Below are positions 16,395 through 24,274 of a DNA stretch of 64,000 nucleotides, piece by piece. This DNA comes from RBG-13-68-16 sp050018455. GTDB lineage: Bacteria > Acidobacteriota > Thermoanaerobaculia > Thermoanaerobaculales > Thermoanaerobaculaceae. The stretch lies in contig JBEKAA010000004.1 of assembly GCA_050018455.1 (NCBI GenBank), forward strand, positions 62,001-126,000. Reading direction: 5' to 3'. The translations under genes were made by a program, and so were the position numbers. Position 1 is the first letter of the stretch, and every line of letters begins with the position of its first letter. The notes below the pieces were generated by a model. That model searched no databases and was not told the DNA's origin. It was given only the letters and a program-made list of their open reading frames with translations.

Positions 16395-17446
16395 GACGAG
16401 TGATGCTCGGTGTGGTGATCATGGCGACGGCGATGACGGCGGGTGGTTCGGTTTTCGAGCGTTTCCTGTCGCCGAATCGGCCCGCGGACCGGGCGATCAT
16501 TGCCTATCTGGAGCTTGTCAAGTCGGGCCGCGCCTCGTCCATGGATCTCGCCGAGCTTGGCGTCCTGATCCTCGAGAAGGGTTTCCCGGGCGATGCGGAG
16601 GATTACCTACACGCGGCCCTCAAGCTGGACAAGCACAACTACGAGGCGGCGTATCGCCTCGGGCTCGTGCTGCAGCGCGAGGGGCGCGACCGCGAGGCGG
16701 TTCGTTACTACAAGATGACCATTAAGGAGCGCCCCGGGTATGCGCAGGCGCTCTTCATGCTGGCTCTGGCAGAGGAGCGGTGCGGCCGGCGCGAGGACGC
16801 GATCCATCACTATGCCAAGGCGTACCGACACGCTCCCGAGCTTGCCAACCCCAAGAAGAACCCGCTCGTCTACGACTCCGACCTGCAGACGGAGGCGGCC
16901 CTCCGGCACTATCAGGAAGAGGTGAGAACTTCGACTCTCAAGGTCACCGAAATCGACCCGGCCGCGATTCGGCGGATGATGGAGATCAAACCGCGCCCTG
17001 CCGAAGTGCAGACAGGCTCACCCGAGGGCATGGTCCCGACGCCTCCCCAGCACCCGGCTACGCCGCAGGGCACAAATGCACTCCCGGCGCAGGCCGTCCC
17101 CCAGGCAACACCGCTGGTGCCCAACGCTGCGGGCACCGCTTCTGCCCCCGTGGCGCCCGCGGCGGCTCCGTCTCCGGGCACGGGCGCCGTGAACCCTGGA
17201 GAGCAGGGCCAGCCGTCTGCGAAGGTTCTCCCGGGTTTTGGGAGGCCGCGGTCACAACCCGGGTCCAGGAGAACGACGTCGCCGACGCAACCTGACTCCG
17301 CCGTGCCTACACCGACGCCAGAACCCGTCTCTGCCGAACCGACGCCGACCCCGGAACCCAGCTCCGACGAGCCCACGCCGACGCCAGAGCCCAGCTCCGA
17401 CGAACCCACGCCGACGCCTACACCTACACCTACACCTACACGTTGA
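16391..17446 (+). CDS. Secreted TPR protein with Pro/Thr-rich C-terminal repeats
   Basis: A 351-residue protein. A signal peptide-like N terminus (MRRVMLGVVIMATAMTAGG) is followed by about four TPR helices pairs between residues 45 and 150 (AEDYLHAALKLDKHNYEAAY, REAVRYYKMTIKERPGYAQA). From about residue 200 the chain is low-complexity Pro/Ala/Thr and ends in PTPTPEPSSDE-type repeats. The DNA for the last residues is a CCTACA hexamer array that extends into the 3' end of the convergent ychF-like gene (11-nt overlap). It is probably a periplasmic or outer-envelope scaffold; partners are unknown. Confidence 0.7.
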   Translation: MRRVMLGVVIMATAMTAGGSVFERFLSPNRPADRAIIAYLELVKSGRASSMDLAELGVLILEKGFPGDAEDYLHAALKLDKHNYEAAYRLGLVLQREGRDREAVRYYKMTIKERPGYAQALFMLALAEERCGRREDAIHHYAKAYRHAPELANPKKNPLVYDSDLQTEAALRHYQEEVRTSTLKVTEIDPAAIRRMMEIKPRPAEVQTGSPEGMVPTPPQHPATPQGTNALPAQAVPQATPLVPNAAGTASAPVAPAAAPSPGTGAVNPGEQGQPSAKVLPGFGRPRSQPGSRRTTSPTQPDSAVPTPTPEPVSAEPTPTPEPSSDEPTPTPEPSSDEPTPTPTPTPTPTR

Positions 17447-18509
17447 AGCGGAAGGTGATCACGTCGCCGTCCTGGACCTTGTAGTCCTTGCCCTCGAGGC
17501 GCAGCGTGCCGCGCGACCGGCAGGCGGCGAAGGAACCCGCTCCGAGGAGCTCATCCCACGGCACCACCTCGGCCCGAATGAAGCCTCGCTCGAAGTCCGA
17601 GTGGATGGCGCCGGCCGCCTTGACGGCGGTCGTGCCGGCGGCGATCGACCAGGCGCGGCACTCGTCGTCGCCGGCCGTGAGGAACGAGATCAGCCCCAAC
17701 AGCTTGTACGCCGCCCGCAGGAGCCGGTCGAGCGCACGGTCCGGCAGCCCGAGGTCGGCAAGGAACGCGGCCTGGTCGCCGGGAGCGAGACGCGAGATCT
17801 CCTGCTCGATCGTGGCGCACACCGCGCTGACCGCGACGTCCGGCTGAGCGTGGAAACCCGAAAGCCCGGAACGCTCGACGGCTCCGGCCAGGTCCCCGGC
17901 GTCATCCTCGCCTGCGTTGAGGACGACCAGCATCGGTTTGAGCGTGAGGAATGCGAAACCCTTGAGCAGTCGGCGCTCCTCACCGGTCAGGTCCATCCTG
18001 CGCAGGGGGGTGCCGGCCTCGAGGGCGGCGCGGCACCGCTCCAGCGCGTCGCGCTCGGCTTCCAGTTCGGCGGTCCGCCGCTTGGCGAGGTCGCGGCCCA
18101 GCCGCTCGAGGCGATTCCCCGCCACCGACAGGTCGTTGAGGAGAAGTTCGGTCTCCATGAGCTCCAGATCGCGGGCCGGGTCGAGGCTTCCCTCGGGGTG
18201 GGATACGGCATCGGACGTGAACCCCCTCACCACGACCGCGAGCCCGTCCATGGTTCTCAGTTCGGGAACGTTGAGGCTCGCTGAACCGCCTCTGGCAATC
18301 CCCGGCACGTCCACGAACCGCACCGTGGCCGGTGTGTGTTTTTTCGGCTTGAAGAGCGTGGAGAGGCGGTCGAGTCGAGGGTCGGGAACCTGGGCAATCC
18401 CGACGTGGACGGCGGACTTCCCGTGGCCGGCGAGCGGCTCATGACCGGTCAGCAGCGAGAAGAGCGTGGTCTTCCCCGAGAGCTCCAGACCCAGGATCCC
18501 GAACTCCAT
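17436..18509 (-). CDS. YchF/OLA1-type P-loop NTPase, divergent branch
   Basis: A 357-residue Obg-related NTPase close to the usual YchF length of about 363. The P-loop is GLELSGKTT, where classical YchF has GxPNVGKS. The switch II region is VRFVDVPGIARGGS. The base-specificity motif is NAGE, the YchF-type replacement for NKxD that gives ATP preference. A helical insert (about 130-210) and a C-terminal TGS/DUF933 domain ending EGKDYKVQDGDVITFRFNV complete the architecture. ATG 18509 follows GGGGGAGG with good spacing; a longer upstream frame is not supported. TAGAAT at 18526-18531 may be its -10. YchF binds ribosomes and affects stress responses in other bacteria. Confidence 0.88.
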   Translation of the reverse strand: MEFGILGLELSGKTTLFSLLTGHEPLAGHGKSAVHVGIAQVPDPRLDRLSTLFKPKKHTPATVRFVDVPGIARGGSASLNVPELRTMDGLAVVVRGFTSDAVSHPEGSLDPARDLELMETELLLNDLSVAGNRLERLGRDLAKRRTAELEAERDALERCRAALEAGTPLRRMDLTGEERRLLKGFAFLTLKPMLVVLNAGEDDAGDLAGAVERSGLSGFHAQPDVAVSAVCATIEQEISRLAPGDQAAFLADLGLPDRALDRLLRAAYKLLGLISFLTAGDDECRAWSIAAGTTAVKAAGAIHSDFERGFIRAEVVPWDELLGAGSFAACRSRGTLRLEGKDYKVQDGDVITFRFNV

Positions 18510-18579
18510 GTGCGCCTCCCCCTGGATTCTAGCGGACCGCGCGCTCGGCACTGGTAAACTGACACCAAGGAGCTCGATC

Positions 18580-19335
18580 ATGACGACTCGGGGGACCTTC
18601 GTGGCGGTGGTTGCATTTTCTCTTGTTGCCCTTTCTGCCCTTGGACAGGTAGCGCCGTCCGGGCCGCTCGCCGACGCGCGGGTAGCGTACGAGCAGCGCA
18701 GCGATCCGGCGCGCGCCAAAGTGGCCTTCGAGCAGTTTCAGGAGGCTGCCAAGGCGGATCCGGCCTCCGTCGAAGCTCGGTGGGAGGGAGCCAGGGCGGC
18801 GTACTTCTACGGGACCTATGCAAGGGCCGATGCGCCGGACAGCGCGAAGATTGCGATCTTCAACACCGGTATCGAGCTCGCGAAACAGGCTGTCGCGCTC
18901 GCGCCCAAGGACGTCGAAGCGCACTTCTGGCTCGGCGTGGTCTACAGCGTCTACGGCGAGGCAAGGGGGATCCTCAAGTCGCTCGCCCTCGTGCCGTCGA
19001 TCAAGCAGGAGATGCAGACGTGCCTGGAGCTGGACCCCTCGGTCGAGGGGTACGGCCCTGATCGGGTGCTCGGTCGGGTGTACTACAAGCTGCCGTGGTT
19101 CAAGGGGGGCGACAACAAGAAGTCGATCGCACACCTGGAGAAGTCGCTCGCGGGCGCGCCGACGGACGCCCTCACCAAGCTCTACCTGGCCGAGACCTAC
19201 AAGTCGGAGGGGATGAAGGGCAAGGCCATAGAGCAGCTCCAGGGCATCATCGTGATGACCCCGGATCCTCGCTGGACTCCCGAGCATCCCACGATCAAGG
19301 CCCAGGCGGAGAAGCTGCTGACCAAGCTGCGGTAG
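18580..19335 (+). CDS. TatT-like secreted TPR protein
   Basis: A 251-residue protein with a signal peptide (MTTRGTFVAVVAFSLVALSALG). Helical repeats include LAKQAVALAPKDVEAHFWLG and a C-terminal pair ending KLYLAETYKSEGMKGKAIEQ. The core GILKSLALVPSIKQEM and YGPDRVLGRVYYKLPWFKGG matches the TRAP-transporter-associated TatT family known from Treponema. No TRAP transporter genes are nearby. ATG 18580 has AAGGAG 8 nt upstream, and TAAACT (18555-18560) is a plausible -10. It is divergent from the ychF-like gene across a 70-nt gap. Confidence 0.65.
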   Translation: MTTRGTFVAVVAFSLVALSALGQVAPSGPLADARVAYEQRSDPARAKVAFEQFQEAAKADPASVEARWEGARAAYFYGTYARADAPDSAKIAIFNTGIELAKQAVALAPKDVEAHFWLGVVYSVYGEARGILKSLALVPSIKQEMQTCLELDPSVEGYGPDRVLGRVYYKLPWFKGGDNKKSIAHLEKSLAGAPTDALTKLYLAETYKSEGMKGKAIEQLQGIIVMTPDPRWTPEHPTIKAQAEKLLTKLR

Positions 19336-19344
19336 CGGGTTCTC

Positions 19345-19728
19345 CTACTTGGCGAGGCCTACGCGGGAGAGCAGCGCGGCAAAACGCGGGTCGCTCCGCA
19401 GCGAGTCGAACCCGGGGTCAACCTTGAGCGCGCCCAGCAGGCTCGCTCGCTCGTCGCAGGCGCGGCCGAGCCACTCGAAGGCGCCGTCACGGTCCCCCAG
19501 TCCGATGAACACGCCGGCGACATAGTAGCTGGAGACGTAGCGATGCTTGGCGAGCGCCAGCAGGTCGTCCAGCAGCGCGCGGGCTTCACCTTTCTTGCCG
19601 GCCAGGCCATACGCGTAGCCGAGTGCGGTCATCGCAGGCGGTATCGGGGCGAGGCGGTACACCTGCCCAAGGGCGTCGATTGCCTGCGCGTGCTCCCCCT
19701 GCTGCGAATACGCGAGACCGAGGCCGAG
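19345..19728 (-). pseudogene. 3' remainder of the CadC-like/TPR gene beyond an in-frame amber codon
   Basis: This segment continues in the same frame as the upstream regulator after TAG at 19729-19731. It encodes LGLGLAYSQQGEHAQAIDAL, a perfect second half of a TPR whose first half is before the stop, then LGYAYGLAGKKGEARALLDD, WLGRACDERASLLGALKVDP and FDSLRSDPRFAALLSRVGL. That ending is the standard C terminus of this regulator family. The missing residue at the stop is most likely Tyr (TAC/TAT to TAG). It is either a real nonsense mutation or a sequencing error. Confidence 0.75.
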
Positions 19729-21252
19729 CTACGCCTGGGCGAAGCTCGGGTCCATCGCGAGCGTCTGACGGTAGAACTGGACCGCCTGCTCGTAGTTACG
19801 CTCGTAGTACGAGAATAACCCCCGGTCCGCGTTGATCACGAGGGAAAGCGGGTCGACCTCGAGGGCGCGCCGGATCTCCCGTTCAGCTTCTTCCGGCCGT
19901 CCCTGCTCGGCGAGCATCTCGGCGAGCCACTGGTAGGCGGCCGCGCAGGTGCGGTCCAACTCGACGGCGCGGCGCAGCTCGCGCTCGGCGGCGACCCTGT
20001 CCCAGTCGTACAGCCAGAGCACGAGACCGAGCGACGCGTGCGCCTCCGCGAGGTCCGCGTCGATCAGGAGAGCTTTCGTGGCCAGGGCCCGTGCCCTGGG
20101 CATCGCCTCGTTGGCCGCTGCAGCGCCGTACTCGATCGTGCTCTCGATCGCGTAGCAGTCCGCGAGGCCGGCGTAGGCGAGGGCGTAAGCCGGGTCCTGG
20201 TCGATCGCCGCTTTGAAGCACGCGACCGCGTCCTCGAACCCCTTCTCGTTCCGCTTGTTCCAGAAGTACCGGCCCTTGAGGTAGAGGGTGTAGGCCTCGA
20301 CGTTCTCCGTCGGACGCCTGGCAAGTCGGGTGCGTTCCTTCCCGGAGAGCCGGATGCGCAGGCCCTTCACGATCTCGTTGGAAATCTCGCCCTGAATGGC
20401 GAGGATGTCTGCAACGGGGCGCTCGATGTGCGCATCCCACAGCTGCGTCCCATCCTCGGCATCTGCCAGAACGGCGTCGATGACCAGCGTGTCGCCGCGC
20501 CGGAGAAGTGTTCCGGTGAGCACGGCGCGAACCCCGAAGTCGCGGCGGATCTTCTGCGGGTCAGCTTGGGCGCCCTTGTAACGCGCCATCGCACTCTCGG
20601 CGATGATCCGGAGACCGGGCAGCGCCGACCTCAGGGTCCTGTCGAGCGTCGCGGGGATGCCGTCGCACAGGTACTCGATCTCGCTCCCGCTGCCTTCGGC
20701 GGCGTGGAACGGAGCGATCGCGAGCGAGTCGATGGCGTGTCGGCGACCCTCGAGGACGAGGGTTCCAAACAGCGCTGTGACGGCGACCGCAAGGGCGCCG
20801 GAGAGCCAGACAAGCCAGCGGAACCTGACGCGCGTGGTTGCCAGCAGCGAGCGCAGGCGGTCGCTGCTCCCGGAGCCGTCCTTTCGCTGGGGCGAGGCGA
20901 GGGGCTCCGAAGGCGTTGCTTCGATCCGCTCGACCGAGGCCACCAGCCGATACCCCCATCTGGGGGCCGAGGCGATGAACTTCGGCTCCTTGGGATCGTC
21001 GCCGAGGGCGCGCCGCAGAAGCATCACTCGCTGCGTCAGCGCCTCGTCGTTGACCAGCTCGTGAGCCCACACGGTGTCGAGGAGCTCCTGGCGGCGGACG
21101 ACGCCGGGCGCCCGGCGGACGAGCTCGACGAACAGCTCGAACGTCTTGGGCGGCAGGGGCACGAGCGTGCCCGCGCGCGTCAACAGCCTGGCCTCGATGT
21201 CGAGCGTGAGGTCGCCGACCCGATACATGTCGTGACCGAGCCGTTCGTCCAT
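19729..21252 (-). CDS. CadC-like winged-helix regulator with TM helix, TolB-like domain and TPRs (truncated)
   Basis: The 507 residues before the amber codon. Residues ~9-100 form an OmpR/PhoB-type winged helix (VPLPPKTFELFVELVRRAPG, VSELYR-like DEALTQRVMLLRRALGDDPK, APRWGYRLVASV). A single TM helix (about residues 134-158) follows, then a periplasmic TolB/adenylate-cyclase-associated domain (LAIAPFHA, CDGIPATLDRTLRSALPGLR, VRAVLTGTLLRRGDTLVIDA) and TPRs from about residue 320. Such one-component proteins sense envelope signals and bind DNA directly. ATG 21252 or ATG 21228 could be the start; the latter leaves a more normal leader from the promoter at 21268-21296. Full length would be about 635 residues without the stop. 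Confidence 0.8.
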   Translation of the reverse strand: MDERLGHDMYRVGDLTLDIEARLLTRAGTLVPLPPKTFELFVELVRRAPGVVRRQELLDTVWAHELVNDEALTQRVMLLRRALGDDPKEPKFIASAPRWGYRLVASVERIEATPSEPLASPQRKDGSGSSDRLRSLLATTRVRFRWLVWLSGALAVAVTALFGTLVLEGRRHAIDSLAIAPFHAAEGSGSEIEYLCDGIPATLDRTLRSALPGLRIIAESAMARYKGAQADPQKIRRDFGVRAVLTGTLLRRGDTLVIDAVLADAEDGTQLWDAHIERPVADILAIQGEISNEIVKGLRIRLSGKERTRLARRPTENVEAYTLYLKGRYFWNKRNEKGFEDAVACFKAAIDQDPAYALAYAGLADCYAIESTIEYGAAAANEAMPRARALATKALLIDADLAEAHASLGLVLWLYDWDRVAAERELRRAVELDRTCAAAYQWLAEMLAEQGRPEEAEREIRRALEVDPLSLVINADRGLFSYYERNYEQAVQFYRQTLAMDPSFAQA

Positions 21253-21267
21253 GTTGATTCTCGTGCG

Positions 21268-21296
21268 AGCATACCGCTGCTCGTACCCATTTTCAA
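21268..21296 (-). promoter_or_regulatory. Sigma-70-type promoter of the CadC-like gene
   Basis: On the minus strand, TTGAAA (21291-21296) and TATGCT (21268-21273) are separated by exactly 17 nt. The predicted start near 21261 lies just upstream of the CadC-like gene. The surrounding bases form one of the few A+T-rich patches here. Confidence 0.55.
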
Positions 21297-21466
21297 CTAA
21301 ACAAACGCTTTCTAGACAGAACCCCCTTCTCAAGCTGTTGCCCAAGCGTTGCCGAACCTTCACCTCGATGTGAGGCCCTCATCAGGGCCCAGCCCTGGCC
21401 GGAACCGAGCGTGTGCGGTGAAAGGCCCAGGGAATCGGGTGGTGCCGGGGCAAGACGAGGTGGGCG

Positions 21467-21998
21467 ATGCGAGGTGGGATCCCAAACAGGCTTGTGAGCG
21501 TGACGCTGCTCGTCGCCCTGGTGCGCCGGCTGCGCGAGCGGGGTTTACGTGACGCGCGGCGCCGGTGCCGGCGGCGAAGGGCGCGGTGGCTCGCTGGAGG
21601 TACGGGTTTTCGAAAACCGGTCCGACCTGCATCGCGACGTCGTTTCGAACCGCAAGCTCCTGACCGAGCTGTACCGGGCCGAATCCCGTTCGGAGGAGCC
21701 GATCCGCCAGGAGACGGTGTCGCGCTGGACGGTCTCGGACCTGGTGCCCGGCCGCTACATGCTGCGGATCCGTTGGTCGGGGAAAACCGCAACCGCAGGT
21801 GCGCCATCGAGCGCGCAGGAGAAGCCGTTCGTCGTTCGGACCGGCCAGACGACGGTGGTCGACGTGGTGGTCAAGGACGCCAGGAAGACCTGGATTCGGG
21901 TTGCGATCGGGACGGCGGTCGTGATTGCCGCGACCTACTACCTCGGTCGCCAGGCGATGCAGAGCTGGGATCCCCTCGGGGGAGCTTCGTTCCATTGA
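21467..21998 (+). CDS. Small lipoprotein with C-terminal TM helix, frameshifted at the lipobox
   Basis: Two overlapping frames make sense only when joined. ATG 21467 encodes a signal peptide (MRGGIPNRLVSVTLLVALV). Dropping one C near 21524 then gives AGCASGVYVTRGAG, completing a lipobox LVAGC. The mature part (LEVRVFENRSDLHRD, WTVSDLVPGRYMLRIRW) is a carboxypeptidase-regulatory/PEGA-like beta domain, and the last third has a TM helix (VAIGTAVVIAATYYLG). Without the join, translation would start at GTG 21549 and lose the signal peptide (149 residues). The gene diverges from the CadC-like gene and leads a run ending in the 5'-nucleotidase. Confidence 0.55.
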
Positions 21999-22059
21999 GC
22001 GCGGGCCGACATCGGCGCCCGCAGGCGTGGCTCGGGCTGTGTTCGAAAAGGAGGAAGCG

Positions 22060-22161
22060 ATGAACGCTTCGACCCTCGTGGTGCTCGTCATCGTGGTGGT
22101 GTCCGTGCTGGCGATGGCACTGGCGCGCCCCGGGGCGACGATTCCCCGGACGCGGGCATGA
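22060..22161 (+). CDS. 33-residue single-helix membrane miniprotein
   Basis: ATG 22060 is preceded by AAAAGGAGG with ideal spacing. The product is one hydrophobic helix (STLVVLVIVVVSVLAMALA) with a short basic tail (RPGATIPRTRA). It lies 61 nt after the lipoprotein and 20 nt before another small ORF. Function is unknown. Confidence 0.5.
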   Translation: MNASTLVVLVIVVVSVLAMALARPGATIPRTRA

Positions 22162-22181
22162 GCGCAGAGAGGAGGAGTGAA

Positions 22182-22268
22182 ATGAGCGCCTCTCTCCGCA
22201 TCGAAGCTGGGGGCGTCGCGGCGGTCCAGGAAAGCTGTGTACCGAGAACAGGAGGATGCGGACGATGA
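22182..22268 (+). CDS. 28-residue ORF coupled to the 5'-nucleotidase
   Basis: ATG 22182 follows GAGGAGGAG. The 28-codon frame ends with TGA 22266-22268 inside the ATGA that starts the nucleotidase. The peptide is soluble with two cysteines and resembles nothing known. It may be a coupling leader that opens the downstream ribosome site rather than a functional protein. Confidence 0.35.
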   Translation: MSASLRIEAGGVAAVQESCVPRTGGCGR

Positions 22269-23968
22269 ACACGCGGCGTAGTAGCGGAAGGAAGCTCGAC
22301 GGGGCGGCCTCGATGGGCAGACCGGCGGTACGGTGGCCGGCTGGCTCGCTTCGGCGGATCGTCTCCTGTCTGGCGGTGGCAGTCGCGGCGGTGGCGTGCC
22401 TCGTGACCTCACCGGCGCTCGAAGCGGGCCCAACCACGATCACGCTGCTCCACGTCAACGACACCCACTCGCACCTCGACGCCTGGGGGCCCAAGGACCG
22501 GCACCTCGAGGGCACTGTCGGCGGGATGGCGAAGGCCGCGAGCGTGATCGCCGCGGTGCGCGCGCGCGAGCCCAACGTGCTGCTCCTGCACGCGGGCGAC
22601 GTTTTCCACGGCGACCTCTTCTTCAACGCGTATTTCGGGGTTCCCGAGTTTCAGCTCATGAAGGAACTCGGGTTCGACGCCATGGCGGTCGGGAACCACG
22701 AGTTCGACTTCGGGCCGGACGTGCTCGCCGGCTCGCTCGCGGCGGCGTACGGCGACAGCACGCTGCCGTTGCTCTCGGCCAACCTTGACCTTTCCGGGTA
22801 CCCGGCGCTCGCGACCTGGATCCGGCCGAACATGATCAAAGAGGTCGGGGGCGTGCGCATCGGCATCTTCGGGATGACCGTCCCCGACGACGTGATGAAC
22901 ATGCCGGCGCCGGTGCGGATCCTGGGCGCCGGCGACCCGGCCGTGCTGATGGGGATCGCGGCGCAGCAGGTCGGAGAGCTCCGGGGCAGCGGGGCCGAGG
23001 TGGTGATCTGCCTCTCGCACCTGGGGGTGCTCTACGACCGGGCGGTCGCCGCCAACGTTCCCGGCATCGACATCATCGTCGGCGGGCACAACCACTACGT
23101 GTTCGAGCGGCCGGAGGTCGTGAACAACCCCGAGGACAAACCTACCCTGATCCTCCAGGCGGGATCGCACTACGAGTACGTCGGGCGGCTGCGCTTCACG
23201 GTCGAAGTGGGGGCGGTGAAAGTCGTGAGCTACAAGCTGCTGCCCGTGGACGACAGGGTGCAGCCCCTGCCGCAGGTCCAGGGCGTGGTGGACGACCTCA
23301 AGCAGGGCATCGTCGCCACCTACGGCGACGTCTACAAGCTCGCGCTCGCCACCGCCGTCCGTGACCTCGAGATGGTGACCGACCCGGACCGACCGGAGCG
23401 CGACAGCGCGATGGGTGACCTGATCACCGACGCGCTGCGCGAACGGACCGCGACCGACATCGCGATCACCGCGAACGGCCTCATCTCCGAGGGGATCTTC
23501 AAAGGGCCCATCGTCGGAGTGGACCTCTTCCGGCCGGTGTCCTACGGCTACGACCCCGCGACCGGCCTCGGCCTCAAGATCGCGACGTTCCGGCTCGCGG
23601 GCGCCGAGCTGATCAAGAGTCTGGAGATGGGGCTCACCTACCTCGGGATCGACGAGGACTTCTTCCTCCAGGTCTCCGGCATGAGCTTCGAGTACGACCC
23701 GAGGGCCGCCGCGGGTGGCCGGGTGCTGCCGTCGTCGGTGCGCGTGCACGGGCAGCGAATCGACCCGTACCGCACCTACTCGGTGACCGTGAACGAGGCA
23801 ATCGCGGCGCTGCTGCCGATGATGGGCGTCGAGGTCTCCGATCTGCAACTCCTGCCGGATCTCGAGTATGACGTCCTGAAGGACCACGTGATCGGGCTCC
23901 ACCGCGTGGACGTTCGACCGGAGGGGAGGATCGTGGACGTGAGCGTCCGCCGGTGCGGGCGCAGGTAG
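22265..23968 (+). CDS. Secreted 5'-nucleotidase / UshA-like metallophosphoesterase
   Basis: A 567-residue periplasmic enzyme. A long signal peptide has its hydrophobic core at about 32-48. The N-terminal calcineurin-like domain has LLHVNDTHSHLD, LLLHAGDVFHGD, VGNHEFDFG, VICLSHLG and IIVGGHNHY, which together supply the dinuclear metal site. The C-terminal 5'-nucleotidase domain has MGDLITDALRERTATDIAIT and EYDPRAAAG. It should hydrolyse extracellular nucleotides or UDP-sugars. ATG 22265 is chosen because AGGAGG lies 9 nt upstream; ATG 22256 would abut it. It is the last gene before a strong terminator hairpin. Confidence 0.92.
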   Translation: MNTRRSSGRKLDGAASMGRPAVRWPAGSLRRIVSCLAVAVAAVACLVTSPALEAGPTTITLLHVNDTHSHLDAWGPKDRHLEGTVGGMAKAASVIAAVRAREPNVLLLHAGDVFHGDLFFNAYFGVPEFQLMKELGFDAMAVGNHEFDFGPDVLAGSLAAAYGDSTLPLLSANLDLSGYPALATWIRPNMIKEVGGVRIGIFGMTVPDDVMNMPAPVRILGAGDPAVLMGIAAQQVGELRGSGAEVVICLSHLGVLYDRAVAANVPGIDIIVGGHNHYVFERPEVVNNPEDKPTLILQAGSHYEYVGRLRFTVEVGAVKVVSYKLLPVDDRVQPLPQVQGVVDDLKQGIVATYGDVYKLALATAVRDLEMVTDPDRPERDSAMGDLITDALRERTATDIAITANGLISEGIFKGPIVGVDLFRPVSYGYDPATGLGLKIATFRLAGAELIKSLEMGLTYLGIDEDFFLQVSGMSFEYDPRAAAGGRVLPSSVRVHGQRIDPYRTYSVTVNEAIAALLPMMGVEVSDLQLLPDLEYDVLKDHVIGLHRVDVRPEGRIVDVSVRRCGRR

Positions 23969-24075
23969 GCGCGTCAAGGGCTCCGCAAAAGCCGGCGCGG
24001 CCGCCTGCGACGGTGGCGATCGTGATGGCCATTGCGGCGGTGCAGTCACCGCCCACGTGGGGCGGAGAGAACAAC

Positions 24076-24101
24076 AACGGGCGGCATCGAGGCCGCCCGT
24101 T
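24076..24101. terminator. Bidirectional hairpin terminator
   Basis: AACGGGCGGC (24076-24085) and GCCGCCCGTT (24092-24101) form a perfect ten-base-pair stem with a six-base loop. It lies between the convergent 5'-nucleotidase and RND pump genes. The minus-strand side is followed by a T-rich GTTGTTGTTCT, the plus side by TCACT, so it is better as a terminator for the pump operon. Confidence 0.7.
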
Positions 24102-24123
24102 TCACTATCTGGAGGTGGATTCT

Positions 24124-24274
24124 CATACCAATTTGCCATCAGTCGTAGAGCAAAGGTGTCATCCCGAGCGCAGCGAGGGATCTGGGAGGGGGCTGGTAGA
24201 TCCAGGCTTTTCCCCACCCAGATTCCTCGTCGCTCCGCTCCTCGGAATGACATGTTCGATGGCAAACTGGTATC
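24124..24274. repeat. Miniature inverted-repeat element, copy 1
   Basis: A roughly 150-bp palindromic element. Outer arms are ATACCAATTTGCCATC (24125-24140) and GATGGCAAACTGGTAT (24258-24273), one mismatch as inverted repeats. Inner arms run from GTCATCCCGAGCGCAGCGAG to a partner ending CCTCGGAATGAC. The inner ~100 bp is nearly identical to 40225-40328. Its right end supplies the TGA stop of the RND gene. It has no coding capacity of its own. Confidence 0.85.

Noticed and set aside
17436..18719. Longer version of the YchF-like protein beginning at 18719
   Set aside because: The extra N-terminal 70 residues are antisense to the TatT-like gene; ATG 18509 has a good ribosome site directly before the P-loop region.
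19729..19731. Pyrrolysine or general amber recoding
   Set aside because: Several intact genes here end in TAG (the response regulator, selA, the FtsX permease at 41368, both the S9 peptidase at 49521 and TldE), and no pyl genes are seen.
21501..21503. UGA upstream of the lipoprotein domain as a selenocysteine codon
   Set aside because: The frame before it carries no sensible protein, whereas a single-base frameshift restores a complete signal peptide and lipobox.
24061..24270. Transposase or integrase gene for the miniature elements
   Set aside because: No frame in or around any of the elements encodes recognisable recombinase motifs within the window.
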